Positions 1 to 11,854 of a DNA stretch of 64,000 bases are shown here, in pieces. The DNA is taken from the NCBI GenBank assembly GCA_012064415.1, contig SSNU01000013.1, forward strand, positions 165,335 to 229,334, given 5' to 3'. The translations under genes were made by a program, and so were the position numbers. The stretch's first letter is position 1; each line of letters starts with the position of its first letter. This DNA comes from Gyrodactylus bullatarudis. Lineage: Eukaryota > Platyhelminthes > Monogenea > Gyrodactylidea > Gyrodactylidae. The notes under the pieces were generated by a model. That model made no database searches and was not told the DNA's origin. It saw only the letters and a list, made by a program, of their open reading frames with translations.

Positions 1-140
1 GGAAAAAACTATAGTCACAAAGGTAAAAATGGGATTGACTATAGTTAAAAATAATATGACTATAGTCAAAAAGGTAAATATGAAAAAAACTATAGTCAAA
101 AAGGTAAAGATGAAAATAACTATAGTCAAAAAGGTAAATT
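1..140. repeat. Short tandem repeat, about 30-bp unit
   Basis: The motif ACTATAGTCAAAAAGGTAAA recurs about five times, starting near 8, 38, 59, 89 and 119, so the spacing is about 30 bp with one 21-bp interval. The array touches the window edge and may continue to the left. No coding potential is seen. Confidence 0.85.
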
Positions 141-229
141 ACTCTTTTTTTTAAATACCAAATTCATAATCACCGTAAAATTTTACATCAGAATTTTATA
201 TATAGGATTAAATACCCTGACCCCTCCTC

Positions 230-640
230 CACCCCGTGTTATTAAATACAAATACACTAAACTTCCTGAAAAATGTATGAGAGTTAAACCGGACGATAAA
301 GACTATTTTTGCTTTATTACTTATGAAACTTATATTTTTTAGAAACTAGGTGATATTTTGTTTGGTCATAAATAAGTTATTTTTCATCATTTTGAGCTGA
401 AATTTCAGCATTGGCTTATTCTTTTCATAATGTATTGTCATACCAATTTTTATTAAATTTTCCTTGGCCAAAACAAAGTTAATTTATTTTTGTTCAATTA
501 TCGTGTAATTAGCACCATTCGATACAGAATAGAAAGTTATCTAGTCTCCTTAATTAAAATTCAAGGCTAAAATATTAATTCATCTGAGATTTAGGAAGCT
601 TAGAAGACGAGACCGATTCAGTGAAAAGTTTTAGATTCAA
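230..640. repeat. Dispersed repeat, uninterrupted copy
   Basis: This segment matches two blocks flanking the Penelope-like element near 23 kb: the part around 250-315 resembles 23045-23120 and the part around 335-625 resembles 24645-24905. It therefore acts as an approximate empty-site copy of the insertion target. No ORF is seen. From about 640 to 2440 I see no gene, only AT-rich sequence with another short dispersed repeat at 1641-1713. Confidence 0.7.
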
Positions 641-1640
641 ACTAGCTTTTTAATTTTTACATTCATGACTCCTGTTGGATGACGTCTATCAACAAAAAAA
701 CTACTAGAGACCCCCTTTTTTTGGAAATCTCACATCATCATGAGATTTGCTCCCCCTTTTATTATATATGGTGTGTGTGAATTTATGGTCCTATTATCAT
801 CCGAAAAACATATAAAGTAGAACTAAAATATTTTCCAATACTCATTTATTCTGAAGCGTCAAATCAGAATTTAAGAAAATTAAGTTAATTTTTGTTCGAT
901 AGAAAATAACTCCATACGATAAAGAAGGAAAAGTTTTCATGGATAAATATAGCCATTGGTGAGAACTATAGAAGAGTTCCAAGCTGGAATGATCGAGTCT
1001 TAGTTTTCAAATGAAAATAATTTTTTTTTTCATTTTTCAATCTGACTATAAGTACAGACCTCCGTCTTTTTCTTACCGATAACCTAATCGAAAAATATCT
1101 TGAACTCCTTTCCTGAATTTCTTTCAGGTTGAAAGTTATCCTATTAGAATTTTACAGACATCATTCTTGATCAAGTTAATTTCTGAAGCTATAGATATTA
1201 CCAGCTCAAAATCAGATTAAAGTTAGTCTAAATAATTTTTCTAATAGTTTTTCATGAATGTCAAATGAAAGAGGATAATTTCTAATGACTGATAAATTTT
1301 TTTTTGAGTCTATTTGATTTATACATTCATGAATCAAAGTCAATTTTTGTCCTGAATAAAAACCGTTTTAATCAATTTCAAAATATAGACCATCTTTTAT
1401 ATCGTAGGAATGCCATTGATTTATTTATTGTTTTTAATAATAGTTTATGTTCTTGGTAAAGATAACAACAGAATCGAAAAACCATTAATTACACAGAAAC
1501 AGAAGCCTTGCCCAATTCCGGAATTGAAATGACAATTGTACCCGTTTAAACTATAAATGCTACATATACTGTGTATTTTAAGTTAGAACAGGTCATCTGT
1601 AATAATTCTTATATCAATACAGATGCAAATTACGAATAAA

Positions 1641-1713
1641 CGTATATTTGACTCACACCCCTTCACTATGTGATCCAAAACCCTGATTTTGATCGGTCGC
1701 TTACAAGTAGACC
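1641..1713. repeat. Short dispersed repeat
   Basis: The segment containing GTGATCCAAAACC and GTCGCTTACAAGTAGAC has a diverged match at 52540-52609, in the same orientation. The family is not recognised. Confidence 0.6.
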
Positions 1714-2467
1714 TTCATAACACAGACTTGGGGATGTTTCTTCCAGTTCTTGAATATTCAAGAATTCCTTCTTTTTTCTCGTCACAACAATCTATCAATT
1801 TCAATGGGTTATTATTCTTCACAATATCAACTCTTTCTTCAGTATTTCCTTCCCCCTCTTGAAAGATTGTTTTCTCTATTACTGTTGACCCAGCAATGCT
1901 GTTGATTTTGACAAATTTGATAATTTGGCAAATTCAAGCCAATTACAATCCTCACGATAGAGCACTAATGCATTTATCATGCTTAGCATTACTCGATAAA
2001 TAATGAATATGAAATCAAAGAAACATTAAGAATTAATTTAACGAGTAATGTTCCTACCCCTAAATTTATAACCAATACAAATCATTTTACATTTGACCTT
2101 AAAACTTTAACATTATAACCCTTGAAACCCCCCCCCCTTTTTATATGTCCCATGTTGAATTTTAATTGGTGTCAATTTGAGTTTAGAAAAGTATCATTTT
2201 CGTCTGTACAAGGTATAGAGTGCCTTTGAAGAGAAAATTTAATGTTCCTATGAAAAAGGAGCTTGTCTTTTATATACTCAGATGCTTTTAAACTTTCTAA
2301 AACTTCTCTGAACCTCGCAATAAAGCTTTAAAAACTCAATTTTTCGTACTTATACCCTTAAAACGCGAGTTAAACAGAAAACTGAATGCACGCTCTAATT
2401 TCTTCAGACTGGGATGGCCATCGAGTTTCAGTTCCGACTGTAAGACTCAGCCTGTCTCTAATTTATG

Positions 2468-2640
2468 AGGTAGTAAAAAAACAATCCAAACATTTATGAC
2501 AGGCATAGAGGTATTTCGTATTTATTAAGACTCCTCAGTATAGCATTGCCGGGACTCGAACCATACATGGGGAGTTGGTCCAGTGGTCTAAGTCTTCAAT
2601 TCTCATGACCCTGGTTCGATGTTTAACTTCTCCGCATCGA
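2468..2640. repeat. tRNA-derived SINE pieces in opposite orientations
   Basis: On the minus strand, GGTTCGAGTCCCGG (near 2560-2545) is a Pol III B-box followed by a body that resembles the SINE at 4740-4835. On the plus strand, from about 2569, GGGGAGTTGGTCCAGTGG looks like a tRNA 5' end with an A-box, and GGTTCGATG lies at the B-box distance. The two halves appear to be separate SINE fragments back to back. A folded functional tRNA is not supported. From 2641 to 3662 I see no gene. Confidence 0.55.
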
Positions 2641-3662
2641 ATTGTAGATAACCTAATTTACTTTTTCTTCTTGAAGGATTTTAAAGACAGGTGTCTAATA
2701 TTGAGTTATAAAAGTTCATCAGGAAGACGATTTCTTAGTGGAACACATTTGATAGAAAAGGCAAAATAGAGGCCTGCTGAATTGTCCAAATAAATCCTTC
2801 TTTACCCATTCCAAAGAAGAAGGTTATCAATTAAAAAAGTAAAATATTTTTAATTCACTCTTTTAGTTGTCTGGAAATATTTAGCCATTAGGTAGCCTTG
2901 AATTAGATGGATCGTGAAACCTTGATGAAACTGGAATTTATTGGAAAAGTGACCGTCCTATGACTTAGCAATAATGTGTTGTAATGTAAAATTTATAAAA
3001 ACCTAAACAGACCAGATGTCTTAGAGGTCTTGTATTCACTGATTACTCGGGTAGGCCAATAGCATCGATGAACAGATCAAATTTTCCAGATCTAGGTGAA
3101 CAAGCTTAATAAAGTGTTGTTGACAAGGAAATAAAATTAGAGACCTGCTATTTTTTTAGAGAGGGAAGTTTTAACATCTTGTTCTTTCCTTAAGCAATAC
3201 AAAATTTGTATTAGAATTGGTATTGAAGTAACGACAGATTTAGATTGACAGAAATAAAAGCTCTTTATGATCTTCCAAAGAGATGTCAACTTCTTTAATA
3301 GCAAAAGACTTGAGAGGCTAGAATAATTCATGAGGAAATATTGTATATGTAAACATTAATAAGCCTATTCCTATGGTACTTAGTAAAATCAACCTAAACT
3401 TTTTTGTAAATTTTAACATAAACTATTTCGTATTCCAATTTTTTTTGTTAGAAATATAATCTGTATTAAATAGAGTAATTAATATGTACAATGAAAGATA
3501 TGAAAAATAAATAAAAATGTTAATCTAGTTTTCTTGAAAAAATAAAAAATCATAATTGGATGAGTGATCTTTAAAATATCGCACATGAGACAATTGAATC
3601 AGTTTGTAAATTGTAACTGGCATGTTAATCTCAAAAATTTTTACAATAATCATTCTGGAATT

Positions 3663-4450
3663 TTAGTGAAGATCGGGATATAATAGAGTAATAGAATAGT
3701 CTATTTTAGAGCGAATATGACTCATGATGGTCTTTATAGAATGAAGATTATCACAGTTCATAATGTCATATTTATCTTTAATCATGTTAAAAGCTGAGAG
3801 TAGAAAATGTTCATCATAAACTACTCTTCTTAAGGAATAAACATGCTCGATCATAGAAGAGGATTCAATAAAATTTTTTACTATAAATGCCAACCTTCTA
3901 ACCCATAGAGGGTTCAGACCTGAAACCAAAATGCGAGCATTATAGGAATCAAGGTCAGGGAAAACCCAGTATAAGAAGGAGGCTTGAATTCTTTCTAAAT
4001 CACGTGCCTGAGTATGGGTCAGGTTCGTGAGTAGCGGAGCTAAATAGTCAAAGTTATTTAAAACTAAGGATTTGTAGGCCTTAATTCTTAGTTGTGGCGT
4101 TTTAGAGAATTTTAGAATAGTGAAGATTGTTGAATTAATTTTGGAGAGGTTGGAAAAGGGATCAATTTTTAACTTGGAGTTGATACCGAAACCTAGATCA
4201 AAGTTAAAGGAGACAATTTCTCCAGGAAGTAGAAGAGATTCAAGGAGGGTTGCAGGGAGACCCAATGGGAGCATTATTTTGCATTTATCTCTATTAATAT
4301 AGAGCCCCATGGACTCGAGTGAATCTTTAAGAAGGCAGAAGTTTCTGTTGATTTTTAATATATCAAGGGAGTTTTTAACCCTGAAGACGAACTTAAGGTC
4401 GTCGGCAAATTTAAAGAGGGCACCCTCAATACCCTCAGTGATTCTATTTC
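3663..4450 (-). mobile_element. Non-LTR retrotransposon reverse transcriptase, 3' fragment
   Basis: The reading frame upstream of the annotated ATG carries FADDLKFVF, the reverse-transcriptase active-site motif of LINE-type elements. It is followed by the thumb-like region with LRIKAYKSLVLNNFDYLAPL and an R-rich tail that is common in degraded LINE ORF2 copies. Only about 260 residues are left. The N-terminal endonuclease and the first RT motifs are missing, and the frame breaks near 4450. The ORF ends at a stop at 3663. Probably a 5'-truncated dead copy; the clade is not determined. Confidence 0.75.
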
Positions 4451-4739
4451 TTTAGTCCTTTCGTGATATTCGCTCTATTCAAGGTAATTGTTAAAAGTAG
4501 GAAATACTCTGTTATTGCGCAAGCTATAAATTAAATCACGTAATAAGCACAATGTAGAAATTACAGTGTTTTTAGACATTAAACCTACTAGCAAAGTGTG
4601 GTCACTGGTTATCACTACAGTATATCCTTATGAACTCTAACTTGATGGAGATGATCTTTTCACACCTAGATGTTAGAATTAGGATAAGCAAGTGTCAACT
4701 CCATAAGAGAGTCGAATAATATTCAACTCACAGTGGCAG

Positions 4740-4835
4740 ATGTAGACGCGTTAGGACTCGTCAGTACACCATAGCCAGGATTCAACGTTGTGAGGCAACG
4801 CTTCTAACCACTAGGCCAGAATCCCCATTCGTCTC
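4740..4835 (-). repeat. tRNA-derived SINE
   Basis: On the minus strand the element starts with GGGGATTCTGGCCTAGTGG, which holds a Pol III A-box, and continues with a degenerate B-box. The downstream body matches the minus-strand piece near 2545-2500, including TACTGACGAGTCCTAA against TACTGAGGAGTCTTAA. I see no gene between 4836 and 8189. Around 6420-6790 there is a diverged copy of the foldback family described at 52916. Confidence 0.6.
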
Positions 4836-7800
4836 CTATTACTCAACACTGCCATAGTTTTGACACCACCTGTTTTTTGTCAATAAGCACAATGTAGAAA
4901 TTACAGTGTTTTATGATCAACAAAGACAGATGAGATATCTAAACTTTGATAAAATAACCATTGGTTATTAAGTTTAGTTTTCATTTACTTACTATATTTT
5001 ATAAAAAAGTTTTTTACTCTTTTGATACTTCAAGGTGCGTAAATAGGCATAAATTTGAGTTGAAGTTGAGGATTTTATATTTTCAACTTTGACTATAAAT
5101 CGCTTAGAAACTAAAGAGTCAAGGGAAACTTTCCTCCTACTCTTTTGTTAAGAATTTATTCCTAAATAAGATAATGTAATTTGTGTCGTTCATGTTTTTC
5201 TTTATTGAAAGGCAAAGTACTGAAAGTGGATTTTCAGTTTTTACCAAATAACTCGAAAAGTCTGTTGTAGAATTATTTTAAGAAGCACATATCTGAAATA
5301 AGCTAAAAATACTCTAAAAGAAAATATCACTGAGTAGACAAATAATAAAGTTCGATTTGTAAGATTGTGTTATAACTTATAAGTGATAGAAATGTATTTT
5401 TTCCGCAAATGAAAGAGAACTTCAAGCTAAGTTTATAGTGGAATAGTCAATGAGATTAATTTGAAAAATCTCTAACGCTCAATCAATTCTGTATGAAAAT
5501 TGTACGAATTTGAGTTTTTGCCAATAGCTCATGAGGTCAGATAGAAATATCCTTACCCCCAACACCCCTGCTATTCGTCAAGTATCTTGAGAAGAAGATA
5601 AATTTTCTTCTTAGTTGAATTAAGTCTCTTGACAATTGAAGTCTATAACTGGTTCTTAGATCAAGAAAACCTTTATTTATAAATTTGAGAAATTGCTGTT
5701 GGTCAATCAGGTTGAGTAAGACTAAGGCTTTGACAGTTTCAAATTTGAATCTTTTGATGAATAAATGTGAGAATTTCACCATATGGTAAATTTAATCCAA
5801 CAGAATATATTAAAGCATTTGAATGAAATTTTCTCAGTATCAAAATTGATTTTCTAGCAAAAAGAATTCGGAAATTGTCGGTAAAATATAAATTTCTAAT
5901 TCTCTCCTTCCTTGTGGATCTTTTTCATGAAGAAATATTTCTTTACTTTGAAAAAATATTTGATTTTATCACAAGTTATTAAGATTTGTTCGAGATTTTA
6001 AGATCTATTCGATTTTTAAAGATATTTTGGTTTATAATAGGATAGCGTAATTAGATACTACTTACTGATCCTTCGTGAGGAGATCATGAGGTTGTAATCT
6101 GTAGATTAACTGTACTACCCAGTTTATGGTAAGTGCAAGAGCATACGTTTCTAGTGATGAGTCAGAACTCATTTTGAGGATATGAAGACAAGACGAATTA
6201 TATAATAATTTGATACACGCAAATATTTTTTGGATCTCATTATGAAATGAGCCAATAAACTGTTGGAATGAAAAGGGAATAAGCCTGTATTGAATTTCAT
6301 AATTATTATAGTGAAAGAAAATTAAATATTTCTGAAAAAACTGTATCTGATTAATTTACTGTTATAGATAATGAAAAAAATCGCTTTCCATGATTAATAT
6401 AGCAATTCTCGATGAATTTTGGAATTTATAATTTTTACCAAAATTTCATTTTTTTTAAATTTAGAAAAAAATCTTTTTTGGAAAAATATGGAAACATTTT
6501 AAATTTCGGGTTGGCGCGATTTTTACATTTTCTCAAACTTTTAATTGTTAGTAATTTACAAGAAACTTGAAACAAGAATTCTGCAGGACCCTAGAATTAA
6601 ATCTCTTCAAATCTTCGAGATCAAAAAAAATTTGTAGCTTGAACATTGAAAAAGTGGAAATTTGCCGCATTTTTTGAAATTTAATTAACTTTGGCCAGTA
6701 ATTTCTTACAGAAATTATTTTATTTCAACAACTCATGGGCTCATTTCATCATGGAATTCGAAAAATGAATATTTTCCTGGTTTTTCGGAGAAAAAATGTT
6801 GAGGTTTTAGTAAATTTTTGTGCTATTTATTTAGCATTTGATTGTGGTCTATAGAGTGCAGTTTATTTTAGAATTCCTGGGGCCAGTATTAATTTTGCTG
6901 ATACCATGTACGACATGTGTGTATTTAAAGAAAGAAACATGTTTCAAAATGAATAAAATCGTGAGTGATTCCTTTTTTATTGCTCAAATTTAATAAGCAT
7001 TTCTTCTCATGGTAGTTGGGTAAGGGAATATTTTAGAGAGAGAGATAGAAATAGATGATTGAAATAAATCATTCACTCTCTTCCCTGATAATTTTTTCAT
7101 CTTTCTTTTATTATTTACAATTAAAAAAAAGAAACGATACGGATGCAATGCATGCAATCAAGGAGGAATACTTAGTTGGAAATCTACCAATGCTATTACT
7201 ATCTTGGGCTGAAGGAAATTTACATGTTGTGCAGGGAAAGAGTAATTCTGTATTATAATACATAAGTATGCTCAGATAGAGGAAATTGATCTGGAAGTGG
7301 GCTATGTTAATGGTTAATAATTATTAATTATAGTTATAATTATTAAGAAATGGTTTATTCATTTTTAATTTCAAGTTATTTCACGGAAGGACTCATTTCT
7401 TGAGCTTTCCTAGGCATTATTGTACATTGTATTCCTTGATTATGATTGGTCCATCAGGTAACCAATGATTTTGCCGTATATAAACGAAGAACACTGGGAT
7501 TTAATTTATCTCTTCTCACTTTAAAGGACTTTCAAGTATAAAATTTATAAGCATTCATGAGAAAATTGAAAAAAATTATTTATATTTTGATAAGAACTTC
7601 TCATACAAAATGAATATTTGATTGTCGTAATTTGGTTGTTGGCCGATTATGTTGTTCCATTTGTCAACAGCAAAAGTGAGCCATTTTCGTTCAGTCATTT
7701 CCTGATCGAGTGGATGAATACGAGGCGTTGATAAAACAGCCTCCTGCAATTTTAGGGCATAAGAGCGATAAATACCAAGATCATCTGGGGAAGAAAAAGG

Positions 7801-8189
7801 ATTTCAATTTTTCCATCAAAAAAATTATTTATCTTCTGAAATTGAACATTTTTATAAAGGAGGCTTTCTATCTTCCTTCTACACCTAAATAAACTGATAA
7901 ATAATTCAAAAATTAACTTTTTAGTGGAATTTTTTTACAATCACATGCATCTTTCAATGAAATTCCTTCCTGTTGCCTAATATCTAACCCAAAAAAAGGG
8001 GATCTCAAATTAGATCAGAAGAGTCATTGATTTTAATTTCAAGTCAAATGGCTGACTTTTTAACTTGCTACAAATCATATTTACTATTATGGGGTTCTCC
8101 GAAATAATTTATGAATTCCTTGTATAGGTTATTTGATTAATGAAAAATATACCAACAATCACAATTAATACCAACCAGAGAATTACAGT

Positions 8190-8434
8190 GAATTCACTCG
8201 ATTTCTCATATTGCTCGCCTACTATCGGTAAGTAGAGGGACAATTCGTAGAGTGCTTAAAGAAGGAGAAGCAGATCAAGATCTTTACAGACGTTTTAATC
8301 CAGTTATTGCTGTTACTCTTACGAATTGTCCCTCTACTTACCGATAGTGGGCGAGCAATATGAGAAATCGAGTGAATTTCGAAGAGTGAGAACACAGATT
8401 TCCTTTGTTCCGGAGTTAATTTCATCGAAAACAA
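8190..8434. mobile_element. Palindromic fragment encoding a transposase-type HTH
   Basis: Two about 60-bp arms (8190-8249 and 8321-8380) are nearly perfect reverse complements around a 71-bp spacer. Both arms read outward-in as a helix-turn-helix segment: on the plus strand ISHIARLLSVSRGTIRR, on the minus strand ISHIARPLSVSRGTIRK after LTPEQRKSVFSL. This is the typical N-terminal DNA-binding half of Tc1/mariner-like transposases. No catalytic domain follows on either side, so it is a rearranged relic. From 8435 to 9781 I see no gene. Confidence 0.6.
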
Positions 8435-9781
8435 TAATGTCGATCACATGGTTTGGATTTTTCTTTTGAATTTGGAAGAATCTGATTCGTTAATTTGAAT
8501 AGGGGAATCAGTGAGAGTGAGAGATGGATGTTAGGAGTGGGAAAGAGGGCCGTATAGAAATGTAGGAGGGTGTGAGTATAAAAAACATTACGTCATAGTA
8601 GAGGTTTATGTGTGACTAATTTCACAATTCCCCCATACACTAGGTAAGTATGAAAACGACCAGAAAAAATGGGGGGTCTGTGTAAAATCTTTCTGTATTT
8701 TGAGATTTCATACAAAATTTAACCCATTTTGGATCTAATATTTGAACTTGAATTTCTCTCAAGATTCGAATGATTTCGTATCAAAAATATGGAACACGGC
8801 ACAACTTGTTATCCTCTATCGAACAGTACCAAAATTATTCGCGTGAAAATTCAAAAATTTAAGTTTCTTATTAGGGCAGGTAGAAGTTTAATTTTTAATC
8901 CATGATGTAAAGGAGAAAATTTGGATATTAAACATATATATTGAAGTAGGGTTAAGGCTTGAGAAATCAGCATAAAAATTCATTTTTTGATACTCGAATC
9001 TGATTGGTTGACAAAAATGGAGTAGAGGTATAAGTTCCAAAACTTGCTTGGGGTAGAGCTATCTCGAGGCGTGATTTAGTCAATTCACTGTACATATTTG
9101 TATTATAATTCTATATAAAAATCAAGCCGGTGTATGAGTCTGGCAAGATCCGATGAAATAAAAGTTTTAGAAACTACATTTATTCACTGATCTTCTTTAA
9201 TAAGTTCTCTTTAAATAATATATCAGAGTTAGAGACAGTTCGATAATTCCATAGAAAATTTAAGGTCTAAAACTGAATTTTGAATATGGCATAAACAAGT
9301 TGAAGGTGTTTTGAATCAACTATGATGAAAGCTTGGATTCAACCTTAGAATGTTTTTATTTTATTAGAAAAGGCCAAATAATATAGACTAGATGGATATA
9401 TTTTTATTGCAAAGTTTGTCCTTCCTTAGAGAGTTCTATTCTACTTTATCTGATTTTTTGGAGATCTTGCTCTAGATTGAATTAAAGTATGAAAAAAATG
9501 CCTAGATATGGTGTAATAAAATTGAATTAACCTTTTTATATCCATAAGAGAACAGAGATATTCAACTAATATATATTTGAAAACTTATTTTTTTTAGCTA
9601 TAAAATCTAAAGTTGAGTTTTAGGATCACGATTAGAGATTTTTTTAATCAGTTCTACACCTGCCCACAAGTAAGGATGGCTGGTGTATCAAAAAATTTAA
9701 ATATACATCTTCCTATCTTCATAACAACTAGCTATATTCTTTAGCAGATTTATTATTAAGGGAGAAAAGATATTCTCTTAC

Positions 9782-10245
9782 CATTTTCCACAACTTCGGG
9801 TAGAAAGAAGATGCGAACATTTCTTATGGCCTCTAATGGATCAAAGTATTTTTGGCGTTCTTGGTTGACATTCTCGGTAAACTTTTCCAGTTGCATTCGG
9901 ATAGCTTCCCCACTGGTCACGTCGACAATTTCGTGATCATCATCACTGATTTCCGTATCGTCAATGGAGAAATCTGAATTTTTATTGTTCCTTTTGAATA
10001 AATTCCCATTTCCAATTAGATTCCTCTCTGTTGGCTTACTTTTTGCTTTATCCTCGTTATTTTTATTATTTCTACTAGAAATTTCATCTCTGAGAGAATC
10101 ATCTCGAGCTTTTATTAACTGATGAATCTTTCGAAGGGTATCGTAGGTATCCTTTTTACTTTCACCAGCCGCGTCAATTGAATGACCCTCATTTATTAAA
10201 TCAAATATTTCAAGATATTTCTTGTGATTTATTCCAGATAGAGAT
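9782..10245 (-). CDS. Unassigned internal exon downstream of SMG9
   Basis: This is an open frame of about 154 codons bounded by good splice signals on the minus strand: a pyrimidine-rich acceptor ending TTTTAG before 10245 and a GTAAGAG donor after 9782. The product is charged and has an acidic serine/aspartate patch (SIDDTEISDDDHEIVDV) followed by a basic/acidic helix-like stretch. I do not recognise it. The preceding SMG9 ORF ends in a strong GTGAGT donor sequence whose phase (two bases left over) fits this exon (one base first). It could therefore be spliced onto SMG9, or belong to a separate gene whose other exons I could not find. Confidence 0.45.
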
Positions 10246-10712
10246 CTAAAATTGAAAAAGAAAGAAAATGTTTCTTTATTTTTCTAGTATTAAAAATTTC
10301 TCAAGATTTCGGCAACTCTAATCATTATTTGAAATTAAACAGGATTTTTATCTCGATATTTTTTAAATACTCTTTCGAGAAAAAAACCCAAGAAGATTGA
10401 AAATAAAGAATCTTGATTTTGTTAAAATAAAAGTAAAATTGTTTGGCATCTTCTTATTTTCATTCAAACATTTAATGACATCCGTAGCGCAGCTCAAAAC
10501 CAATGTTTCTGAACATCTCTCTCAACCAAGAAGATATTAGAAATTTTAATAACCCTATTACAGACTAAAGTAGAAAATTTTTTTCATCGTCTTGTTTTAA
10601 CTAATTTACACTCTGCTTTGTTTAGAAAGCCATAATTTTTGAGTATTGACCGAGTATTGAATAACCTTTTTTTCTCTGGAAAATAATTTCAAAAATTGCT
10701 AAATTTCTCTAC

Positions 10713-11738
10713 TCACTCATCGATTTCATTTAGATCAGGTTTGAAATGGACTTGTGGAGAGAGACGAGTGATTTCCAATTTTATAAAGTTCTTAATAAGA
10801 TCAGGAACTAAATTCTCCTGATTAACTGAATACATTCTCTCAAATGAAAACAAATTATTTTTATTTGATCCAAGAAAATTTTTCAATGTGTTGACTTCAG
10901 ATTGAAAGGTGCCGGATAGATTAGTCGGGTTGATTAGATCTTCCAAGTCTTGCTTCTTAAATCCATTAAAAACATAAATAAGACTTGGAGTGAATACCTG
11001 AGCATTGAGAGCGATTTTCAATGCTTCAATGTTATCATTAGTTAGCCTATACTTTTCGTCGTTTGGATAATGGGATTTGTAAAGTTCTTGGAGAATAATT
11101 AACAATTTGGAAAAATCTTTATTCTCATTATCCCACAGATCTAAATCTGGCGATTGAATGAATTGTTTAGGACGAAGAGTAAAGGCTCGATCTATTGTTC
11201 TATAGAGTTCAAAATCTTGCAAGTCATCCGTGACTGCCAACAGTACATGACAAACACTCAGGAGATAGGACACAATTTGAAGTGATATCATTTCAGGAAA
11301 AGTTGAAGATTTCCAATATTTAGTATTTTTAGCACTGAGGTTGGAGAGAATAGGCGCTGTGTCAATTATAATTATTCTATCCTGGGTTATGTAAAACTTT
11401 GCATAATCCTTTATTTCTGAATTTAATAAATCATCTATCGAGGTTATCTTGAAAGGAACTGAATTTCTAGGATCAATATTCGAAATATTATTCACGAGAA
11501 TATTGGCGATAGTGGATTTTCCAACATGTTGTCTTCCAAAAAGTCCGACGACTAAAAATCCATGATTATCTAATAGGAGTGAATTTATCTGATCAACTGA
11601 AGCCATGTTCAATTTATTATCAATAAACTTGATTGGTTTCATCATGGGATCTTTAGATAACTCAAATATAACATCATTTGAGGCCTCAATCTGAGGAATT
11701 TTAAAGTATTTATCAAGATCTGATATTTTTTCGAACAT
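10713..11738 (-). CDS. SMG9: SMG9, nonsense-mediated mRNA decay factor
   Basis: SMG9 binds SMG8 and restrains the SMG1 kinase that phosphorylates UPF1 during nonsense-mediated decay. The single-exon ORF gives 341 residues. A G-domain-like core is visible: FLVVGLFGRQHVGKST is the P-loop, YITQDRIIIIDTAPIL matches the family's switch region, and SLQIVSYLLSVCHVLL the following helix. The family's usual proline-rich N-terminal extension is absent, and the conserved C-terminal tail (NWF..AARIWD in vertebrates) is not found before the stop. The start is the ATG at 11738. The ZNF207 homologue starts 116 bp away on the other strand, so the two probably share a promoter. A GTGAGT at the stop codon may act as a splice donor into the exon at 9782-10245, in which case the protein would be longer. 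The identification rests on the core, of which I am fairly sure. Confidence 0.85.
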   Translation of the reverse strand: MFEKISDLDKYFKIPQIEASNDVIFELSKDPMMKPIKFIDNKLNMASVDQINSLLLDNHGFLVVGLFGRQHVGKSTIANILVNNISNIDPRNSVPFKITSIDDLLNSEIKDYAKFYITQDRIIIIDTAPILSNLSAKNTKYWKSSTFPEMISLQIVSYLLSVCHVLLAVTDDLQDFELYRTIDRAFTLRPKQFIQSPDLDLWDNENKDFSKLLIILQELYKSHYPNDEKYRLTNDNIEALKIALNAQVFTPSLIYVFNGFKKQDLEDLINPTNLSGTFQSEVNTLKNFLGSNKNNLFSFERMYSVNQENLVPDLIKNFIKLEITRLSPQVHFKPDLNEIDE

Positions 11739-11854
11739 TTTTGCAATATTTTTGAAATTTCAGATATTTTAAACAAATTATTTTACTCATTTCTTTAGTG
11801 TTTAAACAAATCGCATTTTGGCGATAATTACAATTGTGATTATCTATCTGCATT

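Noticed and set aside
2575..2769. Possible functional tRNA at the SINE-like sequence
   Set aside because: The A-box and B-box are present, but acceptor and anticodon stems do not form a consistent cloverleaf by eye, so a SINE fragment is more likely.
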